Assembly: GCA_930633525.1 (NCBI GenBank) | Contig: CAKNFP010000001.1 | Coordinates: 2,396,001 to 2,460,000, forward strand | Source: Hyphomicrobiales bacterium | GTDB lineage: Bacteria; Pseudomonadota; Alphaproteobacteria; Rhizobiales; Beijerinckiaceae | Length of the DNA stretch: 64,000 bases | Direction: 5' to 3' | Shown: positions 28,077-36,950 of the stretch, piece after piece | Position numbering within the stretch: the first letter of the stretch is position 1 | Layout of the letters: each line of letters begins with the position of its first letter | Notes under the pieces: generated by a model | What the model was told of the DNA's origin: nothing | What the model saw: only the letters and a program-made list of their open reading frames with translations | Database searches by the model: none | Position numbers and translations under genes: made by a program

Positions 28077-28856
28077 ATGAAAGGCGCCACTTTTCTCGCA
28101 GCAGTCGCGGCATCCGCGGTCATAGCGAGCGCTGGGCTTGCAACTGGGGCTCTCGCTGCCGATCTACCCTCTCGCACGGTGGCCCCGATAGCCCCCATTG
28201 CGCCCATCGTGCCGATATTCACTTGGACCGGCTTCTATGTCGGTGTGAACGCCGGTTACGGCTGGAACACGAATAACAACAACAACAACGTTGTCTATGT
28301 CCCGGGCTCCGGCTACGTCGGCACCGGCAGCAGCGGCAGCGATGGTGGCTTCGTCGGTGGTGGTCAGATCGGCTACAACTATCAGTTCGGTCAGTTCGTT
28401 GCGGGCGTCGAAGCTGATATCCAGTACGCTGATATGAAGTCGAACAACAACAACGGCGGCTTCTATGCCGGCACCGGCTACGTCGGTTCGCAGAGCAACG
28501 GCGTCGATTGGTTCGGCACCGTGCGCGCACGTCTCGGCTTCGCCATTGACCGTGCGTTGATCTACGGTACCGGTGGTTTCGCCTACGGCGGCGGAAACAA
28601 CAACGGCTACTACTACAACGGCCTGTACGCCAAGAACGGCGACAGCACCCGCACGGGCTGGACGCTCGGCGCTGGTGTTGAATATGCCTTCACCGACAAC
28701 ATCACGGCCCGCATCGAGGGCCTCTATGTGAACCTCGGCAAGAGCGGCAACAACGCCTACGTGTACAACGCAGCCGCCTTCGGGGGCAGCAATCGCAAGG
28801 ACACGGAGTTCGGCGTGGTTCGCGCTGGTCTGAACTACAAGTTCTCGAGCTTCTGA
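28077..28856 (+). CDS. Outer membrane beta-barrel protein (Omp25/31-like)
   Basis: A 259-residue porin-like protein from the ATG at 28077, with a GGAG site 7 bases upstream; an ATG four codons earlier lacks such a site. A signal peptide ends ALA (about residue 27). TWTGFYVGVNAGYGWN and the terminal Phe (YKFSSF) are typical of Omp25/Omp31 eight-stranded barrels of Hyphomicrobiales. Asn-rich loops (NNNNNNVV, SNNNNGG) are notable. A terminator follows. Confidence 0.88.
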   Translation: MKGATFLAAVAASAVIASAGLATGALAADLPSRTVAPIAPIAPIVPIFTWTGFYVGVNAGYGWNTNNNNNNVVYVPGSGYVGTGSSGSDGGFVGGGQIGYNYQFGQFVAGVEADIQYADMKSNNNNGGFYAGTGYVGSQSNGVDWFGTVRARLGFAIDRALIYGTGGFAYGGGNNNGYYYNGLYAKNGDSTRTGWTLGAGVEYAFTDNITARIEGLYVNLGKSGNNAYVYNAAAFGGSNRKDTEFGVVRAGLNYKFSSF

Positions 28857-28917
28857 TCGGGTTATCGTCCGGGCGCAGCCTTTCCAGGTCAAACGCGCCC
28901 GGGCAAACAGTCCAGAG

Positions 28918-28951
28918 AAAGCGGAGCGGTGCTTGCACCCTCCGCTTTTTT
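28918..28951 (+). terminator. Rho-independent terminator after the Omp25/31-like gene
   Basis: AAAGCGGAG and CTCCGCTTT form a 9-bp stem enclosing a GGTGC-TT-GCACC inner stem, and six T residues follow. It lies 61 bases after the stop, between convergent genes. Confidence 0.85.
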
Positions 28952-28977
28952 GTTAGGGTAGACCTGTCTTCAGCCGG

Positions 28978-29619
28978 TCAACGCTCACCGAGCAGACTTT
29001 CCACATAGGCCGGCAGGCCCGTGCGACGCTGGCGCTTCAGGCGCTCAGCGGTCAGAATAGCGACAAGCTGCTTGAAGGCCTGATTGAGATCGTCGTTAAT
29101 CAGGACGTAGTCGTACGCTTCCCACCGCTCAATTTCAGCGCGGGCGTTTTCCAGACGCTTGGCGATCACATCCGCTGCATCCTCGGCGCGACGGTCCAGG
29201 CGATTGCGCAGTTCGGCGAAGGACGGCGGCAGGATGAACACCGTCACCACATCGTCGCGCATCTTCTCGACGATCTGCTGGGTCCCCTGCCAATCGATGT
29301 CGAACACCATGTCGTGTCCCTCGGAAAGGGCCTTTTCGACCGGTTGCCGCGGCGTTCCGTAGAAATTGCCATGAACTTCGGCCCATTCGAGCAGGTCGCC
29401 TCGATCGCGCCGGAATATGAACTGGTCTTTCTCGATGAAGTGATAGTGGACGTCGCCCACCTCCGACGGACGCCGCGCACGGGTCGTCACGGAGATCGAC
29501 AATTGCAGCTCAAGCTCTTTCTGCTCGATCAGGGTGCGGGTCAGCGTCGTCTTGCCGGCACCGGACGGCGACGACAGAATGAGCATCAAACCACGGCGGG
29601 AAATATCAGCGGGAGCCAT
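28978..29619 (-). CDS. gmk: Guanylate kinase
   Basis: A 213-residue enzyme from the ATG at 29619 (MAPADISRRGLMLILSSPSGAGKTTL). A longer frame upstream overlaps yicC and is unlikely. The P-loop is SSPSGAGKTT, the GMP-binding segment is SVTTRARRPSEVGDVHYHF, and the lid region is NRLDRRAEDAADVIAKRL. It phosphorylates GMP to GDP. The start is four bases after the yicC stop. Confidence 0.96.
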   Translation of the reverse strand: MAPADISRRGLMLILSSPSGAGKTTLTRTLIEQKELELQLSISVTTRARRPSEVGDVHYHFIEKDQFIFRRDRGDLLEWAEVHGNFYGTPRQPVEKALSEGHDMVFDIDWQGTQQIVEKMRDDVVTVFILPPSFAELRNRLDRRAEDAADVIAKRLENARAEIERWEAYDYVLINDDLNQAFKQLVAILTAERLKRQRRTGLPAYVESLLGER

Positions 29620-29623
29620 CAGC

Positions 29624-30511
29624 CTACTCGACGTTCTGGGACTGCTCACGGAACTGATCGATTGTCGCCTTGAGATCAAGCCCAATCGTCGTGAGCGACA
29701 CGTCATTGGCCTTCGCGCACAGGGTGTTCGCCTCGCGCCCGAACTCCTGGGCGAGAAAATCGAGCTTGCGCCCGCAGGCCCCTCCCTCGACAAGCAGGGC
29801 GCGAGCCGCCGCGACATGGGCCATCAGACGATCCAGTTCCTCGCGAATATCCGCCTTGGCTGCGAGCAATGCCGCTTCCTGGTGCAGACGCGCGGCATCA
29901 AGAGCCTGGGACGCATCAAGCAGAAGCGCGACCTGCTCAGCCAGGCGGGCGCGGACAGCCTCCGGCTGCCGCGCCGGGTTGGCCTCTGCGGCCGCAGCCG
30001 ACGCGCCGATTCGATCAAGCTGCTCATTGAGAACCGCGGAGAGCGCAACCCCCTCCCGCGACCTGGCGGCGGCAAGGCCGGCGACAGCCCGGGCGAGTCC
30101 CGCCTTGAGATCGGCCTCCAGCGCTTCCTGAACCTCGGGAGCATCATCTTCGACGCTCGCCTCGATAACACCCCGAATCGTCAGAAGCCCGTCGAGCGAA
30201 GCCGGGCGAATACCGTCGGGCAGGTCCACACGGCCGATGGCGGCGAGCACGGCAGCAAGCGCCGCTTCGTTGATCCGGATGGTCGGTTCGGCCTCAACCT
30301 TGCTGATAACGAGGCCGACATGGCAAGTACCACGCGTCACGGCCTTGGTCAGTGCCAGGCGCGCCTCCTCACCAAACGCTTCATAGCCCATCGGTGTCTT
30401 GAGGCGCATATCGAGGCCGCGCCCATTGACACTGCGGATTTCCCACGCCCAGCGAAACGGCCCGCTGACGCCTGTCTCACGGGAAAACCCGGTCATGCTC
30501 GCAATTGTCAT
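29624..30511 (-). CDS. yicC: YicC family endoribonuclease-like protein
   Basis: A 295-residue YicC. The start MTIASMTGFSRETG and the end DVSLTTIGLDLKATIDQFREQSQNVE (given here in part as GLDLKATIDQFREQ) are family hallmarks; E. coli YicC is an endoribonuclease that targets the small RNA RyhB and others. It is directly upstream of gmk and 240 bases downstream of mltG, the usual mltG-yicC-gmk order of this group. Confidence 0.93.
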   Translation of the reverse strand: MTIASMTGFSRETGVSGPFRWAWEIRSVNGRGLDMRLKTPMGYEAFGEEARLALTKAVTRGTCHVGLVISKVEAEPTIRINEAALAAVLAAIGRVDLPDGIRPASLDGLLTIRGVIEASVEDDAPEVQEALEADLKAGLARAVAGLAAARSREGVALSAVLNEQLDRIGASAAAAEANPARQPEAVRARLAEQVALLLDASQALDAARLHQEAALLAAKADIREELDRLMAHVAAARALLVEGGACGRKLDFLAQEFGREANTLCAKANDVSLTTIGLDLKATIDQFREQSQNVE

Positions 30512-30718
30512 CGAACGATCCGCCTTCCTTCAACCCGTCTAACGCAACACGCGAAAGGCGGCACCTTATCCTATCAGCTGGTGATGTGCAGAAGGTTTGC
30601 GGAAAATACCACGCATCGACAACAGGATAGAGCAGGCGGCCAAAGTGGCCAGCCAAGCGTCCCAGCAATGCAAATCGCCGGCCATGGCCATGGCTCCGCA
30701 TGCCGGCAAGGGCCTCTT

Positions 30719-30745
30719 CAGGCCCTCCCCCAGGATGAGGGCCTG
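30719..30745 (-). terminator. Inverted repeat just downstream of mltG
   Basis: CAGGCCCTC and GAGGGCCTG form a perfect 9-bp stem with a 9-base loop, seven bases after the mltG stop. It lacks a T-run and resembles dispersed palindromes of this order. It may stabilise or end the mltG mRNA. Confidence 0.5.
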
Positions 30746-30751
30746 CTGCGA

Positions 30752-32107
30752 TCAGCGCTTCAGGAGAGCCGGCGGCACCGTCTTCGCCGAATTCAGATCA
30801 TAAGTGGTATTGCGCAGGGGATCGAAGGCCTTGCCTTCAGAGGCGTCGAAACCTGGCCCGTTGTTCCCCTGGGCAAGAGCCCTTTGCATGTCTCCGGAGC
30901 CAGCAGGCGCCGCGTCGCCGCGCGTCTCATCCTTCGGCGGCTCGATGTGGTCCACAGCCGGTGTCGCCGCACGCCCGCTCGCCTCGATCTGGCGCCAGCG
31001 TGCAACATTGCGGTTATGCTGCTCAAGCGTCTCGGCGAAGGCATGGCCGCCGGTGCCATCCGCGACGAAATAAAGGTCCTTGCTCGCCAGGGGTTTGGCG
31101 ACGGCTTCCAGCGCGGCGCGCCCGGGATTGGCGATCGGACCGGGCGGAAGTCCATCGATGACATAGGTATTGTAGGGCGTCGCCTGGGTGATTTCCGAGC
31201 GCTGGATCGGGCGTCCAAGCGTGCCTTTGCCGCCAACAAGGCCATAAACGATGGTCGGATCCGACTGCAGACGCATCTTCTTCTGCAATCGATTGACGAA
31301 GACGCCAGCGACTCGGGGGCGCTCATCAGCCTGCCCAGTCTCTTTTTCGACGATCGACGCCAGGACGACGAGTTGCTCCGGCGATGTAATCAGCGAGCTT
31401 GGTGCGCGCGCCTGCCACACCTCCTGTAGCGTCCGCTGCTGGTCAGCCAACATCTTGTCGAGAATCTGCCGACGCGATGTCCCGCGCGGCACGCGATAGG
31501 TCTCCGGCAAGAGACTGCCCTCGGGCGGAATAGTCTTGATCTCGCCGGTCAGGAGATCGTTCTCCATCAAGCGCGCAACGATCTGCTCGCTTGTGAGCCC
31601 CTCAGGCACCGTAATGGGATGGAGCACGCTTTTGCCCGTGACCATCACGTCCATGACGTCCTTGAGGCTCGAGCGCTGCTTGAACAGATATTCGCCAGCC
31701 TTGATATCGTCTTTCACGCCATAGAGATGGAGACCGATCACGAACATCAGCGGATTGGAAATAACCCCTTCCCGCTCGAGCGTCTGGGCAACCGTCTGGC
31801 TGCCCCCCCGCACGGTGATGATCTTGTCCTCCTGCAGGGGGCCGGGCAGCTGGTACTCGAGCCGTCCGATATAGAACGCCCCGCCGACGACGACGGCAGC
31901 GACGAGAAGGAAGGTCAAGGCCCCACTCAGGCGTGATATCAGGCCACTGCGGCGGCGTTCACGTCGAATCTGCGGCGGAGGCGGAGGTGCGGCCATAGGC
32001 TTAATCGATTCGCTTGGGCTACGGGGAGCGATGCGCAGAGCCCGCATGGGCGCAGACAACGGTTTAGACCTGGGCTGGCGATCGTCCTTGCGATCATCGC
32101 TGTTCAT
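30752..32107 (-). CDS. mltG: Endolytic murein transglycosylase MltG
   Basis: A 451-residue protein. A cytoplasmic Pro-rich tail (about 1-58) precedes one membrane helix (ALTFLLVAAVVVGGAFYIG), then a LysM-like subdomain, then the YceG catalytic domain with the catalytic Glu in VVLASIVEKETGQADERP, followed by LQSDPTIVYGL and YNTYVIDGLPPGPIANPG. It cuts nascent glycan strands and sets their length. In many relatives acpP and fabF precede mltG; here a divergent gene follows instead. Confidence 0.95.
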   Translation of the reverse strand: MNSDDRKDDRQPRSKPLSAPMRALRIAPRSPSESIKPMAAPPPPPQIRRERRRSGLISRLSGALTFLLVAAVVVGGAFYIGRLEYQLPGPLQEDKIITVRGGSQTVAQTLEREGVISNPLMFVIGLHLYGVKDDIKAGEYLFKQRSSLKDVMDVMVTGKSVLHPITVPEGLTSEQIVARLMENDLLTGEIKTIPPEGSLLPETYRVPRGTSRRQILDKMLADQQRTLQEVWQARAPSSLITSPEQLVVLASIVEKETGQADERPRVAGVFVNRLQKKMRLQSDPTIVYGLVGGKGTLGRPIQRSEITQATPYNTYVIDGLPPGPIANPGRAALEAVAKPLASKDLYFVADGTGGHAFAETLEQHNRNVARWRQIEASGRAATPAVDHIEPPKDETRGDAAPAGSGDMQRALAQGNNGPGFDASEGKAFDPLRNTTYDLNSAKTVPPALLKR

Positions 32108-32503
32108 GCGGAGGCTCTGCTCTTCCTCAAGCGACGGGCCTCACGCCCGACGACCAAATTACCAAAAATTGTGGCGAAAGCGCGCCTGTCCCTCGCCAAT
32201 TCGCAACGGCAAGAGCAATGGTGTCCACCTTGCCGGGCCCATCGAGCCGCGACTCCGACCGCCATCTATCCGCGGATAGTACCTGTCCTTGCCCCGACGA
32301 TCAATTCCGATAGCCGTCCGCGTCTTTTCGCATGCATGTGGCGCATATATTTTCGACAGCGCGCGAAACGAGCGGCGGAAGGAGTTGCGCCCAGCCACGA
32401 TGGCCGCGATACCTAAGGGGCACAGATCCGACGTCGTCGATCAACGTCCGCGCCGATCGACGATCGGCTACACAATCACGAAGACGGGACAAGGGGGAAA
32501 CTC
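32108..32503. other. Divergent promoter region between mltG and the lactonase gene
   Basis: No gene is supported. The region has short palindromes near the right end, including GCCGAT-N5-ATCGGC at 32452-32468, about 36 bases before the lactonase start. An AGGGGGAA ribosome binding site precedes that start. Confidence 0.45.
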
Positions 32504-33427
32504 ATGCTGACGGAAGCCTTTGAAGTTCTCGACGAACGTTTCGAATCTCTCGTTCTGGGCAATGTGCATCTTGAAAAATTATGGACCGGCAGCCGCTGGG
32601 CCGAAGGCCCGGCCTATTTCCCGGCCGGCCGATATCTGGTGTGGTCCGATATCCCGAACGACCGCCTGATGCGCTTCGACGAAACCGACGGCTCAGTGTC
32701 TGTCTTCCGCTCGCCCGCCAACAATGAAAACGGCCATACTGTGGACCGTGAGGGGCGCCTCGTCTCCTGCGAGCATCGGGGGCGGTGCGTGTCGCGCACC
32801 GAGCATGACGGCAGCCGCACCGTGCTCGCCAGCCACCATGACGGCAAGCGCCTGAACTCCCCCAACGATGTCGTTGTGAAATCGGACGGCAGCGTCTGGT
32901 TCACCGACCCAACCTACGGCATTGATTCCGAATATGAAGGTGATGCCGCCCCATCGGAGATCGGTGGATCCCACCTCTATCGCCTGTCGGTGGATGGCCA
33001 CCTCACCGCCGTCGGCACCGACTTCGTGAAGCCGAACGGCCTGGCCTTCACGCCGGACGAACGCACACTCTATGTCGCCGACACCGGCGCCACCCACGTG
33101 AAGAACGGACCGCGCCATATCAGGCGCTTCGCCGTCTCTCCCGATGGCGCGCTCTCCGGAGGCGAGATCTTCGCGACGGCGACCGTGGGACTGTTCGACG
33201 GTCTGCGCCTCGACACCGCCGGCCATATCTGGACGAGCGCGGGTGATGGCGTGCATTGCTACCATCCCGACGGCACGCTCATCGGCAAGATCAAGGTGCC
33301 CGAGGTCGTGGCCAACCTGTGCTTCGGCGGGCAGAAACGCAACAGGCTTTATATTTGCGCCACAACCTCGCTCTACGCTGTCTATCTCCGCGCGCATGGT
33401 GCGCTGCGGCCCGACGCCGCGCGTTGA
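32504..33427 (+). CDS. SMP-30/gluconolactonase/LRE family protein
   Basis: A 307-residue six-bladed beta-propeller hydrolase. The metal-binding Glu is in WAEGPAYFPAGRYLVWSDIP, and the Asn/Asp ligands are in RLNSPNDVVVKSDGSVWFTDPTYGI and TLYVADTGATH. It would hydrolyse an aldonolactone such as gluconolactone to the acid, using a divalent metal. No signal peptide is visible. It is followed after 116 bases by a glucose 1-dehydrogenase-like gene on the same strand, which would supply the lactone. Confidence 0.88.
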   Translation: MLTEAFEVLDERFESLVLGNVHLEKLWTGSRWAEGPAYFPAGRYLVWSDIPNDRLMRFDETDGSVSVFRSPANNENGHTVDREGRLVSCEHRGRCVSRTEHDGSRTVLASHHDGKRLNSPNDVVVKSDGSVWFTDPTYGIDSEYEGDAAPSEIGGSHLYRLSVDGHLTAVGTDFVKPNGLAFTPDERTLYVADTGATHVKNGPRHIRRFAVSPDGALSGGEIFATATVGLFDGLRLDTAGHIWTSAGDGVHCYHPDGTLIGKIKVPEVVANLCFGGQKRNRLYICATTSLYAVYLRAHGALRPDAAR

Positions 33428-33543
33428 TGCAACTGCAGGTGTCGAAAGCAAGCCGCGCTTCGCACAGGCCCGACGGCAAGAGTTAGCATTGCTAAGTATC
33501 GGTTGATCATGGCGCCCCACCATCAAGACAGTTTGGACAATCC

Positions 33544-34362
33544 ATGCACGCGACTCCACAGCGCCTGAAAGACCGCTTTGCCCTGATCACCGGCTCGTCA
33601 CGCGGCATCGGCCGCGCCGTCGCCCTGCAATATGCTCGCGAGGGAGCAACGGTCGCCATCAACGCCGTCTCCCACGGCCAGGCAGCGGACGAGACCCTTG
33701 CGGCTGTCCAGGCGGCGAGCGCGGAGGCCGGATTCGGTACCCGTGATCACCGCGTGGTTCTCGCCGACGTTGGATCAAGCAGCGCGGTCGAAGCCATGAT
33801 CGCGGCACTGGTGGAGGGCTGGGGGCGCCTCGACATCCTCGTGAACAACGCCGGCATTCAGGCGCCCGCACCGAGCGACACGGTCAGCGATGACGATCTC
33901 CAGCGAATCCTCAGCGTCAATCTACTGGGCGCGGCGTATTGCGCGCGCAATGCCATACACCATTTCCTGTCCAGGCCGGGTGGCGGCGTCGTCATCAACA
34001 CCTCCAGTGTGCATCAAATTATTCCAAAACCGACCTATCTCGCTTATTCCATGAGCAAGGGCGGCATGGCCAACCTCACGCGCACGCTGGCGCTTGAATT
34101 CGCGGACAAGAATGTGCGGGTCAACGCGGTGGCCCCAGGCGCCATCACCACCGACATCAATGAAGCCTGGGTGGACGATCCCCGGAAAAGAGCGGATGTC
34201 GAGCGCCACATTCCCATGGGCTATGCTGCCAGCTCGGAGGAAATTGCCCCGGTCTTTGCCTTTCTCGCCTCAGAAGAGGCGCGTTACATAACCGGACAGA
34301 CCATTTATGCCTGCGGCGGTCTGACGCTGTTTGGCGAATTCAAGACGAACTGGTCGTCATAG
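33544..34362 (+). CDS. SDR family oxidoreductase, glucose 1-dehydrogenase-like
   Basis: A 272-residue SDR. The cofactor motif is TGSSRGIGRAVALQYAREG, and the catalytic Ser-Tyr-Lys lie in INTSSVHQIIPKPTYLAYSMSKGG. The stretch SSVHxxIPxP, MSKGGM, RADVERHIPMGY and ITGQTIYACGGLTLF follow bacterial glucose 1-dehydrogenases more closely than 3-oxoacyl-ACP reductases. It would oxidise an aldose to its lactone with NAD(P). It lies downstream of a lactonase gene, supporting a sugar-oxidation role. Sugar specificity is not visible. Confidence 0.83.
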   Translation: MHATPQRLKDRFALITGSSRGIGRAVALQYAREGATVAINAVSHGQAADETLAAVQAASAEAGFGTRDHRVVLADVGSSSAVEAMIAALVEGWGRLDILVNNAGIQAPAPSDTVSDDDLQRILSVNLLGAAYCARNAIHHFLSRPGGGVVINTSSVHQIIPKPTYLAYSMSKGGMANLTRTLALEFADKNVRVNAVAPGAITTDINEAWVDDPRKRADVERHIPMGYAASSEEIAPVFAFLASEEARYITGQTIYACGGLTLFGEFKTNWSS

Positions 34363-34814
34363 ATCCCCAAAAATCGGCGATCTCGGCTCGTTGCCAGCCA
34401 TCCGCCTGCGGCAAGACTGCCATGCGTCTCACGGGGAGCAACAGAGGTGACACATATGAACCAGCGACGGGGGCAACCGTATTAACGCACGACGATACAT
34501 AGTGTTTTTTACAACCATCAGGGATCGCTCTGCGCGCTCGGTTCGCGCGGCGGAGAGATCCCGAATGCATCGAAAACATCGATTAACGGTACTATAGTAA
34601 TCAGAAGTAAAGCCCCTTCGAATCCGTATAGCGCTTACACTACGATCGGACGCCGACTTGCCACGATTGGCTTTCGCCGATATATGAACCTACATACAGC
34701 TTATTGAGCTGGTCCGCCTAGCACTTGAATTTGCTAGGAGATTTCCGGAGCTTGATCTGGACTAATTGGTGTGGGGGGAGGGTCGCGCGTAAGTAAACAA
34801 ATGGATTCCGATGA
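34363..34814. other. Intergenic region with imperfect hairpin
   Basis: No gene is supported in these 452 bases. An imperfect inverted repeat, GGGATCGCTCTGCGCGC to GCGCGGCGGAGAGATCCC, spans 34521-34562. The stretch 34580-34720 is AT-richer than the surroundings and probably carries the promoter of the following regulator gene. Confidence 0.45.
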
Positions 34815-35378
34815 ATGGCTGGCAATAAAAGCCTGAATGATGAGGCTCTCGAACTACGACGTCGTGGCGGGCGTTGGCTGAAGTCACTTCGTGAAAGCGC
34901 CGGTCTTTCGCAGCGGGATTTCGCGCGACTGATCGATATCGAATATTATACGTTCATCTCACAGATCGAGATCGGACGCGGTCGGATTCCGACCGAAAAA
35001 TACGCGGTATGGGCTAAAGCCCTCAACGTCGATGTGAACGAGTTCATCGTACAGGTTCTTCAGTTTTATGAACCGCTTATCCATAAGCACCTGTTTTCGG
35101 GCTCCACGGGTAGGGCGCCAGCTCCGTCGCCGGCAGAAACCGATACGGACCAGGATAAGTATCTGGCCCTGAAAAGGGAAATCCGCGAGCTGCAGCGCCT
35201 CCTCGGCAAGAAGACGCTTGAGAACGAGCTGCTGCGTGAGAAACTCACCCAGCGCAATATCGGTCTGCCCCAGATGGTCAGCCCGGCGCCCGCACTCGCG
35301 GTCGCGGATAACGACGTCACCAAGATTTCGGACAACGGTCAGGCCAGCACACAGCGCTTCGAAGATACGAGCGTCTGA
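34815..35378 (+). CDS. XRE-family regulator with transposase-like C-terminal helix
   Basis: A 187-residue protein. Residues about 18-72 are an HTH_3 domain (WLKSLRESAGLSQRDFARLIDIEYYTFISQIEIGRGRIP), a form I know from Hyphomicrobiales. Residues about 114-142, KREIRELQRLLGKKTLENEL and onward, are a Leu-rich helix that closely resembles the end of IS3-family OrfA proteins (RLLGRKTMENEILKEAL type). The joint is a Pro-rich linker. No transposase catalytic part follows. The target is unknown; the neighbouring operon is on the opposite strand. Confidence 0.75.
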   Translation: MAGNKSLNDEALELRRRGGRWLKSLRESAGLSQRDFARLIDIEYYTFISQIEIGRGRIPTEKYAVWAKALNVDVNEFIVQVLQFYEPLIHKHLFSGSTGRAPAPSPAETDTDQDKYLALKREIRELQRLLGKKTLENELLREKLTQRNIGLPQMVSPAPALAVADNDVTKISDNGQASTQRFEDTSV

Positions 35379-35635
35379 CGCGAGCACCGCGTTCTTAACA
35401 CTGGCCTGAGCAGCAGCGCACCCGCCGTGCGTCGTACTGGCGCCGTCGCGTCCGCCGGTCGCGGATGAACTTCCACGCGGGCCGAGGGACACCGCCTCTG
35501 GCAGGCCCGCCAGAAGACAGGGTGTGAGGGCGGCCCTTGCGCGTCCCGATCTGGCAGCGCCCCGCGAATGACCGATCGCGGCCGGGCGTCCGCAACTCGA
35601 CCATTCACGATGTCGAACACATTGTTGTCCGCCGC

Positions 35636-35668
35636 CCAAAAGAAAAGCCAGCCCACCGGGCTGGCTTT
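35636..35668 (-). terminator. Terminator of the BMP-type transporter operon
   Basis: AAAGCCAGCCC and GGGCTGGCTTT form a perfect 11-bp stem with a 3-base loop. On the minus strand it is followed by TCTTTTGGG, a short U-rich tail. It lies 52 bases after the stop of the binding-protein gene, and may also act on the plus strand. Confidence 0.8.
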
Positions 35669-35719
35669 CTTGATCCGGAGATACCGGACGAGCGGTCAGT
35701 TGGATATCGGACAAACCGC

Positions 35720-36793
35720 TTATTGCGGCAGCTTGTCGTCGATGCCCTTGACGAAGAAGTTCATGCCAAGGATCTGCTCGTCCGAGAGAGCCTTGCCGCC
35801 CTTGCACTCCACTTCCGAGCCGTCCTGCTTGTAGACGGGGCACGCGAAGGGGTTGATGGCGCCGGACTTGATGCCCTCTTCAGTCTCCTTGGCGAGTTTC
35901 ACCACATCCTCCGGCATGTTGGCGTAAGGCGCCATCCACACCATGCCCTCTTTCATGCCGCCCCAGGTATCCTGCGACTTCCAGCCTCCATCGAGCGCCG
36001 CCTTGACCCGGTCGATATAGTAGTCGTCCCAATGATCGACGACGGCCGTGAGCTGTGTCTTGGGCGCGAAGCGCGCCATGTCGGAGGCCTGGCCGAAGGC
36101 GAGTTTGCCACGGGCTTCGGCGGCCTGCAGAGGAGCCGGGCTGTCGGTGTGCTGGGTGATGACATCCACGCCCTGATCAAGCAGAGCCTTGGCGGCGTCA
36201 GCCTCCTTGCCCGGATCGTACCAGGTGTTGGCGAAGACGACCTTCAGCTTGATGTTGGGATTGACGGACTGCGCGCCCAGAAAATAGGCATTCATGCCCG
36301 CCACGACCTCGGGGATCGGATAGGCGCCGACATAGCCGATCATCCCCGATTTGGACATCTTGGCGGCGATTTGCCCCTGGATGTAACGCCCCTCATGGAA
36401 CTTGGCGCCATAGGTCGACACGTTGTCGGCCCGCTTGTAGCCGGTGGCGTGCTCGAAGCGCACTTTCGGGTACTTCTTGGCCACCTTCAAAGTCGGCTCC
36501 ATGAAGCCGAAGGAGGTCGTGAAGATCAGGTTATGGCCGGTACGCGCCAGCTGTTCGATAGCCCGCTCGGAATCAGCCTCCGGCACGCTCTCCACATAGG
36601 TCGTCTCGACCTTGTCGCCGAGAGCCTTCTCGACTGCCTTTCGACCGACATCATGCTGATAGGTCCAGCCGTGATCCCCGACCGGTCCCACATAGATGAA
36701 CCCGACTTTGAGCTTCTCCTGCGCCGAGGAGGAAACTGGCGAGAGGCCAAGCGCGAGACCCGCCGCCAAGGCCAATGACATCAAATGCTTCAT
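35720..36793 (-). CDS. BMP family ABC transporter substrate-binding protein
   Basis: A 357-residue basic-membrane-protein-type binding protein from the ATG at 36793 (MKHLMSLALAAGLALGLSPV, signal peptide to about residue 25). KLKVGFIYVGPVGDHGWTYQHDVGRK, TTSFGFMEPTLKVAKKYP and TWYDPGKEADAAKALLDQGVDVITQHTDSP (quoted in part) follow the family. Such proteins bind nucleosides or related compounds. Last gene of the operon; a terminator follows. Confidence 0.9.
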   Translation of the reverse strand: MKHLMSLALAAGLALGLSPVSSSAQEKLKVGFIYVGPVGDHGWTYQHDVGRKAVEKALGDKVETTYVESVPEADSERAIEQLARTGHNLIFTTSFGFMEPTLKVAKKYPKVRFEHATGYKRADNVSTYGAKFHEGRYIQGQIAAKMSKSGMIGYVGAYPIPEVVAGMNAYFLGAQSVNPNIKLKVVFANTWYDPGKEADAAKALLDQGVDVITQHTDSPAPLQAAEARGKLAFGQASDMARFAPKTQLTAVVDHWDDYYIDRVKAALDGGWKSQDTWGGMKEGMVWMAPYANMPEDVVKLAKETEEGIKSGAINPFACPVYKQDGSEVECKGGKALSDEQILGMNFFVKGIDDKLPQ

Positions 36794-36874
36794 GAGGGTG
36801 CCGTCCCCGTGTTCCCGAGCTGGAAATGATTGCGGGACACTACATGCGAGCCTCGTGCCACACAATTATTGATG

Positions 36875-36908
36875 CCGGCTCTCCTGGCCGCGGAACCGGC
36901 GGAGCCGG
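36875..36908 (-). promoter_or_regulatory. Intercistronic stem-loop before the BMP binding-protein gene
   Basis: CCGGCTC and GAGCCGG form a 7-bp stem in the 157-base gap between the second permease gene and the binding-protein gene. The gap is long compared with the overlaps elsewhere in the operon and could hold an internal promoter or an mRNA processing site. Confidence 0.4.
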
Positions 36909-36950
36909 GACTTTCCCCAGCTGTTGTGATGCTTCGCCGCTGCGCCCGCT

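Noticed and set aside
28261..28300. Asn-codon run in the Omp gene as a microsatellite or CRISPR-like repeat
   Set aside because: It encodes a loop of the barrel in frame and has no spacer structure.
29534..31429. Very long plus-strand frame opposite yicC and mltG
   Set aside because: It lies antisense to two well-supported genes and its translation has no recognisable domain; high GC leaves antisense frames open.
34521..34562. Hairpin after the glucose dehydrogenase-like gene as a terminator
   Set aside because: The stem is imperfect and is not followed by a T-run on either strand; it is 158 bases from the stop codon.
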